Positions 60,520 to 64,000 of a stretch of DNA of 64,000 nt are shown here, piece after piece. The stretch's first letter is position 1. The number at the start of each line of letters is the position of its first letter. The position numbers were made by a program, and so were the translations under genes. Source of the DNA: Acanthamoeba sp. SK_2022b. Taxonomy: Eukaryota; Discosea; Longamoebia; Acanthamoebidae. Location of the stretch: assembly GCA_027943245.1 (NCBI GenBank), contig JANDJZ010001759.1, forward strand, positions 30,121-94,120. Direction: 5' to 3'. The notes below the pieces were generated by a model that made no database searches, was not told the DNA's origin, and saw only the letters and a program-made list of their open reading frames with translations.

Positions 60520-60963
60520 ATGCAAGCCTTAGAGTCGAGACAACGCTGGATGTCGGTGCTGGCGCACAGCCGGCCCGAGCAGCTGCGCAGCCACTGGCAG
60601 GCGCTGAACCTCAGCCCGGGTTACCGCAGCATCCGCGCGCCGGAGATCGGCCTGGCCCAGCTGCAGGGGCGCATGGGCGCCACCGGCCGCCGCTTCGTGT
60701 TGGGGGACATGACGGTCACCCGCGCGGTGGTGCAGCTGGACAACGGCGGCTACGGCTACAGCTATATCGCCGGGCGCGACAAGGCGCACGCCGAGCTGTG
60801 CGCGCTGGCCGATGCGCTGCTGCAACAGCCGGAACACGGCGAACGCCTGCAACAACAGCTGATCGCGCCGCTGGCCGCGCTGCAGCATGAACAGCGTCAG
60901 CTGCGCGCCCGGGCGATCGCCGCCAGCCGGGTGGACTTCTTTACGCTGGTGCGAGGGGATTAA
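60520..60963 (+). CDS. phnG: C-P lyase core subunit PhnG
   Basis: 147 residues with the PhnG pattern RQRWMSVLAHSRPEQL, GRMGATGRRFVLGDMTVTRA and GYSYIAGRDKAHAELCALAD. PhnG joins PhnH, PhnI and PhnJ in the core complex that transfers the alkylphosphonate to ATP ribose. Gene order and close spacing confirm the assignment. Confidence 0.93.
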   Translation: MQALESRQRWMSVLAHSRPEQLRSHWQALNLSPGYRSIRAPEIGLAQLQGRMGATGRRFVLGDMTVTRAVVQLDNGGYGYSYIAGRDKAHAELCALADALLQQPEHGERLQQQLIAPLAALQHEQRQLRARAIAASRVDFFTLVRGD

Positions 60964-60966
60964 GCC

Positions 60967-61548
60967 ATGAGTTTATTGACCGGTTTTGAACAACCGATAG
61001 ACCAATCGCAGCACGCTTTCCGTTTGATTCTTAAAGCCTTGAGCGAACCGGGCCACCGGGTGACGCTGCCGAACGGCCCGGCCTGGGCGCCGCTGAACGC
61101 CGCCAGCACCGCCGCGCTGCTGACGCTGGCCGATCAGGAAACGCCGCTGCAGCTGTGCGCGGCGCTAAAAAGTGAGCAAGTGCTAACAAACATTCGTTTT
61201 CACAGCGGTGCGCCGCTGGCCACCACGGCGCAGGAGGTCTGTTTTGCCCTGTTCGATGAGCAGTTGCAGGCCGCCGATCTGCAGGCGTTGCCGCACGGCA
61301 CGGAAATCTCGCCGGAGTTCGGCGCCACGGTCATCGTGCAGCTCAGCGAGCTGGAGAACGGCGCCGCGCTGCGCCTGACCGGCCCCGGCATCGAGAGCCA
61401 ACGCCTGATTGCGCCGCGCCTGCCGCCGGCGCTGCTGGATTACCTGATCAACCGCCCGCAGCGCTTCCCGCTGGGGCTGGATATTTTACTGACCTGCGGC
61501 GATCGCCTGCTGGCGATCCCGCGGACCACCCGCGTGGAGGTGTGCTGA
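60967..61548 (+). CDS. phnH: C-P lyase core subunit PhnH
   Basis: 193 residues beginning GFEQPIDQSQHAFRLILKAL, the conserved PhnH start, with LSEPGHRVTLP following. It is a structural partner in the PhnGHIJ core. Its stop overlaps the phnI start (TGATG), so translation is coupled. Confidence 0.93.
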   Translation: MSLLTGFEQPIDQSQHAFRLILKALSEPGHRVTLPNGPAWAPLNAASTAALLTLADQETPLQLCAALKSEQVLTNIRFHSGAPLATTAQEVCFALFDEQLQAADLQALPHGTEISPEFGATVIVQLSELENGAALRLTGPGIESQRLIAPRLPPALLDYLINRPQRFPLGLDILLTCGDRLLAIPRTTRVEVC

Positions 61549-62633
61549 TGTACGTAGCGGTAAAAGGGGGCGAAAAAGCCATTGAGGCCGCCCATCAGCT
61601 GCAGGAACAGCTGCGGCGCGGCGACGACGCGCTGCCGGCGATCGGCGCGGAACAAATCGAACAGCAGCTGGGGCTGGCGGTGGATCGGGTGATGACCGAA
61701 GGCGGCATCTACGATCGTGAGCTGGCGGCGCTGGCCATCAAACAGGCCAGCGGCGATCTGGTGGAGGCGATCTTCCTGCTGCGCGCCTACCGCACCACCC
61801 TGCCGCGCCTGGCGGTCAGCGAGCCGCTGGCCAGCGAAAACATGCGGCTGGAGCGGCGCATTTCGGCGGTTTACAAGGACTTGCCCGGCGGGCAGGTGCT
61901 GGGGCCGACCTACGACTACACCCACCGGCTGCTGGACTTCGCGCTGCTGGCGGAAGGCGAGGCGCCGCGTGCACCGCAGGCCGACGAACCGCTGCCGGAC
62001 AACTGCAGCCACGTGTTCGATCTGTTGTGTCGCCAGCAGCTGGCGCGGGAGGAACAGGACGACGGCAGCACACCGGACGACATCACCCGCAACCCACCGG
62101 TTTACCCCTGCTCGCGCTCGGCACGCCTGCAGCAGCTGGTGCGCGGCGACGAAGGTTTTCTGCTGGCGCTCGGCTACGCCACCCAGCGCGGCTACGGCCG
62201 CAACCACCCGTTCGCCGGCGAGATCCGCACCGGCCACGTTTCGGTGGAGATCGTGCCTGAAGAGCTCGGTTTCGCCATCGATATCGGCGAAATCCTGCTG
62301 ACCGAGTGCGAAATGGTCAACGGCTTCGTCGATCCGCAGGACCATCCGCCGCACTTCACCCGCGGTTACGGGCTGGTGTTCGGCCGCGCCGAACGCAAGG
62401 CGATGGCGATGGCGCTGGTGGACCGCGCATTGCAGAGCCCCGACTACGGCGAAGGCGTCGCCGGCCCGGCGCAGGACGAAGAGTTCGTGCTGGCCCACGC
62501 CGACAACGTCGAGGCCGCCGGGTTCGTCTCCCATCTCAAGCTGCCGCACTACGTCGACTTCCAGGCCGAACTGGAGCTGCTCAAGCGGCTGCGACAGGAA
62601 TACAGCGAGCGTCAGGAGGCCCGCAATGAGTGA
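61548..62633 (+). CDS. phnI: C-P lyase core subunit PhnI (nucleosidase)
   Basis: 361 residues from ATG 61548 (MYVAVKGGEKAIEAAH). Conserved segments include RTTLPRL, YKDLPGGQVLGPTYDYTHRL, LGYATQRGYGRNHPFAGEIR and ECEMVNGF. PhnI displaces adenine from ATP with the phosphonate, aided by PhnG and PhnH. It overlaps phnJ by 8 nt (ATGAGTGA). Confidence 0.95.
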   Translation: MYVAVKGGEKAIEAAHQLQEQLRRGDDALPAIGAEQIEQQLGLAVDRVMTEGGIYDRELAALAIKQASGDLVEAIFLLRAYRTTLPRLAVSEPLASENMRLERRISAVYKDLPGGQVLGPTYDYTHRLLDFALLAEGEAPRAPQADEPLPDNCSHVFDLLCRQQLAREEQDDGSTPDDITRNPPVYPCSRSARLQQLVRGDEGFLLALGYATQRGYGRNHPFAGEIRTGHVSVEIVPEELGFAIDIGEILLTECEMVNGFVDPQDHPPHFTRGYGLVFGRAERKAMAMALVDRALQSPDYGEGVAGPAQDEEFVLAHADNVEAAGFVSHLKLPHYVDFQAELELLKRLRQEYSERQEARNE

Positions 62634-63486
62634 AGTATTGACCGGCTATAACCTCGGCTATCTGGACGAGCAGACCAAGCGCATGATCCGCCGCGCTATC
62701 CTCAAGGCGGTGGCAATCCCCGGCTATCAGGTGCCATTCGGCGGCCGCGAGATGCCGATGCCCTACGGCTGGGGCACCGGCGGTATTCAGCTCACCGCCA
62801 GCATCATCGGCCGCGCCGACGTGCTGAAGGTGATCGACCAGGGCGCCGACGACACCACCAACGCGGTGTCGATCCGCCGCTTCTTCCAGCGCGTCGCCGG
62901 GGTAGAAACCACCGAACGCACGCCGGAGGCCACGCTGATCCAAACCCGTCACCGCATTCCGGAAACCGCGCTGCGCGAAGACCAGATCCTGATCTATCAG
63001 GTGCCGATCCCGGAGCCGCTGCGCTTTATCGAACCGCGCGAAACCGAGACCCGCAAGATGCACGCGCTGGAGGAGTACGGCGTGATGCAGGTGAAGCTGT
63101 ATGAAGACATCGCGCGCTATGGCCATATCGCCACCACCTACGCCTACCCGGTGAAGGTCAACGATCGCTACGTGATGGATCCGTCGCCGATCCCGAAATT
63201 CGACAACCCGAAAATGCACATGATGCCGGCGCTGCAGCTGTTCGGCGCCGGGCGCGAGAAACGCATCTACGCCCTGCCGCCGTTCACCAAGGTGGAGAGC
63301 CTGGACTTCGACGACCATCCGTTCAGCGTGCAGCAGTGGGACGAACCCTGCGCGCTGTGCGGTTCGCGCCACAGCTATCTGGACGAGGTGGTGCTCGACG
63401 ATCGGGGCAACCGCATGTTCGTCTGTTCGGACACCGACTACTGCCGGCAGCAGCTGGCGCAATCTTCGCAAGAGGCGCAGCACTGA
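62626..63486 (+). CDS. phnJ: C-P lyase PhnJ (radical SAM)
   Basis: 286 residues. The unusual [4Fe-4S] ligand set is seen near the C-terminus: CALCGSRHSYLD then MFVCSDTDYCRQ, in the CxxC-x21-C-x5-C pattern of PhnJ. The N-terminus reads GYNLGYLDEQTKRMIRRAIL. PhnJ breaks the carbon-phosphorus bond and releases the alkane. Coupled to phnI and phnK by overlaps. Confidence 0.96.
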   Translation: MSEVLTGYNLGYLDEQTKRMIRRAILKAVAIPGYQVPFGGREMPMPYGWGTGGIQLTASIIGRADVLKVIDQGADDTTNAVSIRRFFQRVAGVETTERTPEATLIQTRHRIPETALREDQILIYQVPIPEPLRFIEPRETETRKMHALEEYGVMQVKLYEDIARYGHIATTYAYPVKVNDRYVMDPSPIPKFDNPKMHMMPALQLFGAGREKRIYALPPFTKVESLDFDDHPFSVQQWDEPCALCGSRHSYLDEVVLDDRGNRMFVCSDTDYCRQQLAQSSQEAQH

Positions 63487-64000
63487 TGACTTCCACCCCT
63501 TTGAGCACCACCCCGCTGCTGTCGGTGAACCGGCTCACCCACCTGTACGCCCCCGGCAAGGGTTTCAGCGATGTGTCGTTCGACATCTACCCCGGCGAAG
63601 TGCTGGGCATCGTCGGCGAATCCGGCTCCGGTAAAACCACGCTGCTGAAGTCGATCTCGGCGCGGCTGGCGCCGCAGCGCGGGCAGATCCTTTACCGCCC
63701 GCAGGCGGGCCAGGAACAGGATCTGTACGCCATGGCGGAGAGCGATCGCCGCCGCCTGCTGCGCACCGACTGGGGCGTGGTGCACCAGCACCCGCTCGAC
63801 GGGCTGCGGCCGCAGGTCTCCGCCGGCGGCAACATCGGCGAGCGGCTGATGGCCATCGGCCAGCGCCACTATGGCGACATTCGCCGCCAGGCCGGCCAGT
63901 GGCTGGAAGACGTCGAAATCCCGCTGTCTCGCCTCGACGATCTGCCGACCACCTTCTCCGGCGGCATGCAGCAGCGGCTGCAGATCGCCCGCAATCTGGT
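63486..64000 (+). CDS. phnK: PhnK, ABC-type ATPase of C-P lyase (cut by window end)
   Basis: ATG 63486 overlaps the phnJ stop (TGATG), and the frame is open to the window end, about 171 residues. Walker A GESGSGKTT, the Q-loop VVHQHPLDGLR and the ABC signature FSGGMQQR are visible. PhnK binds the PhnGHIJ core and powers the reaction; it is not a transporter subunit. The C-terminal part and any phnL-phnP genes lie beyond the window. Confidence 0.93.
   Translation, partial: MTSTPLSTTPLLSVNRLTHLYAPGKGFSDVSFDIYPGEVLGIVGESGSGKTTLLKSISARLAPQRGQILYRPQAGQEQDLYAMAESDRRRLLRTDWGVVHQHPLDGLRPQVSAGGNIGERLMAIGQRHYGDIRRQAGQWLEDVEIPLSRLDDLPTTFSGGMQQRLQIARNL

Noticed and set aside
1..64000. CRISPR array, IS element or rRNA
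   Set aside because: No regularly spaced repeats, transposase-like frames with terminal repeats, or rRNA sequence were noticed on reading.

Overview
The window is a stretch of an enterobacterial chromosome, most likely Serratia (a S. marcescens-like strain). Core genes are GC-rich and keep E. coli-like synteny: btsT-yjiX-yjiA, leuX tRNA, yjgM, miaE, rraB-argI, pyrL-pyrBI-ridA, mgtA|treR-treB-treC, nrdD-nrdG and phnFGHIJK. Species assignment is inference from gene content, the high-GC codon use of the core, miaE, and long palindromic repeats of a type I associate with Serratia and Yersinia.

Region 1 (1-4321): a truncated RlaP-type nucleotidyltransferase, then btsT (pyruvate transporter), yjiX and the G3E GTPase yjiA. 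Region 2 (4336-23917) is an AT-richer defence island between yjiA and the tRNA-Leu(CAA) gene leuX. From left to right it holds an HExxH protein with a lipoprotein partner, a structured leader plus a 102-aa orphan gene, a McrA-like HNH nuclease, a minus-strand hsdM-hsdS-hsdR-mcrB-mcrC run (type I restriction-modification plus McrBC), a divergent type II Zorya operon (zorA-zorB-zorE), and a second HExxH/lipoprotein module with an extra lipoprotein and a relic of a lost HExxH gene. No integrase or transposase is visible.

Region 3 (24197-30997) is a small catabolic cluster (DeoC-type aldolase, FGGY kinase, FucP-type transporter, VOC protein) with a DeoR-family regulator and a LuxR-type solo. It ends at a 5'-truncated valS tail that still carries its terminator, so a chromosomal joint lies here. 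Region 4 (31198-40039) is core: yjgM, a GMC oxidoreductase, miaE, rraB, argI with two ARG boxes, a solute-binding protein, pyrL/pyrB/pyrI with its attenuator, and ridA. Region 5 (40200-45605) holds an orphan adenylation-thiolation-reductase (NRPS-like) enzyme and a GH20 hexosaminidase.

Region 6 (45637-57825): mgtA with an mgtL leader peptide, hairpin and PhoP box, the trehalose regulon treR/treB/treC, a LysR regulator with a divergent flavodoxin-fold reductase, and anaerobic ribonucleotide reductase nrdD/nrdG under an unusually dense promoter (FNR-like site, two NrdR boxes, two perfect DnaA boxes). Region 7 (57831-64000): a RelE/RelB-type toxin-antitoxin pair, an ArsP-family permease and the phn C-P lyase operon, cut by the window end inside phnK.

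The most interesting material is the defence island: its paired flanking HExxH/lipoprotein modules, the two-part ZorE, the possibly switching RNA leader at 5641-5852, and the hairpin that appears to hide the mcrB ribosome site. Outside it, the orphan A-T-R enzyme, the valS breakpoint and the nrdD promoter deserve a look.
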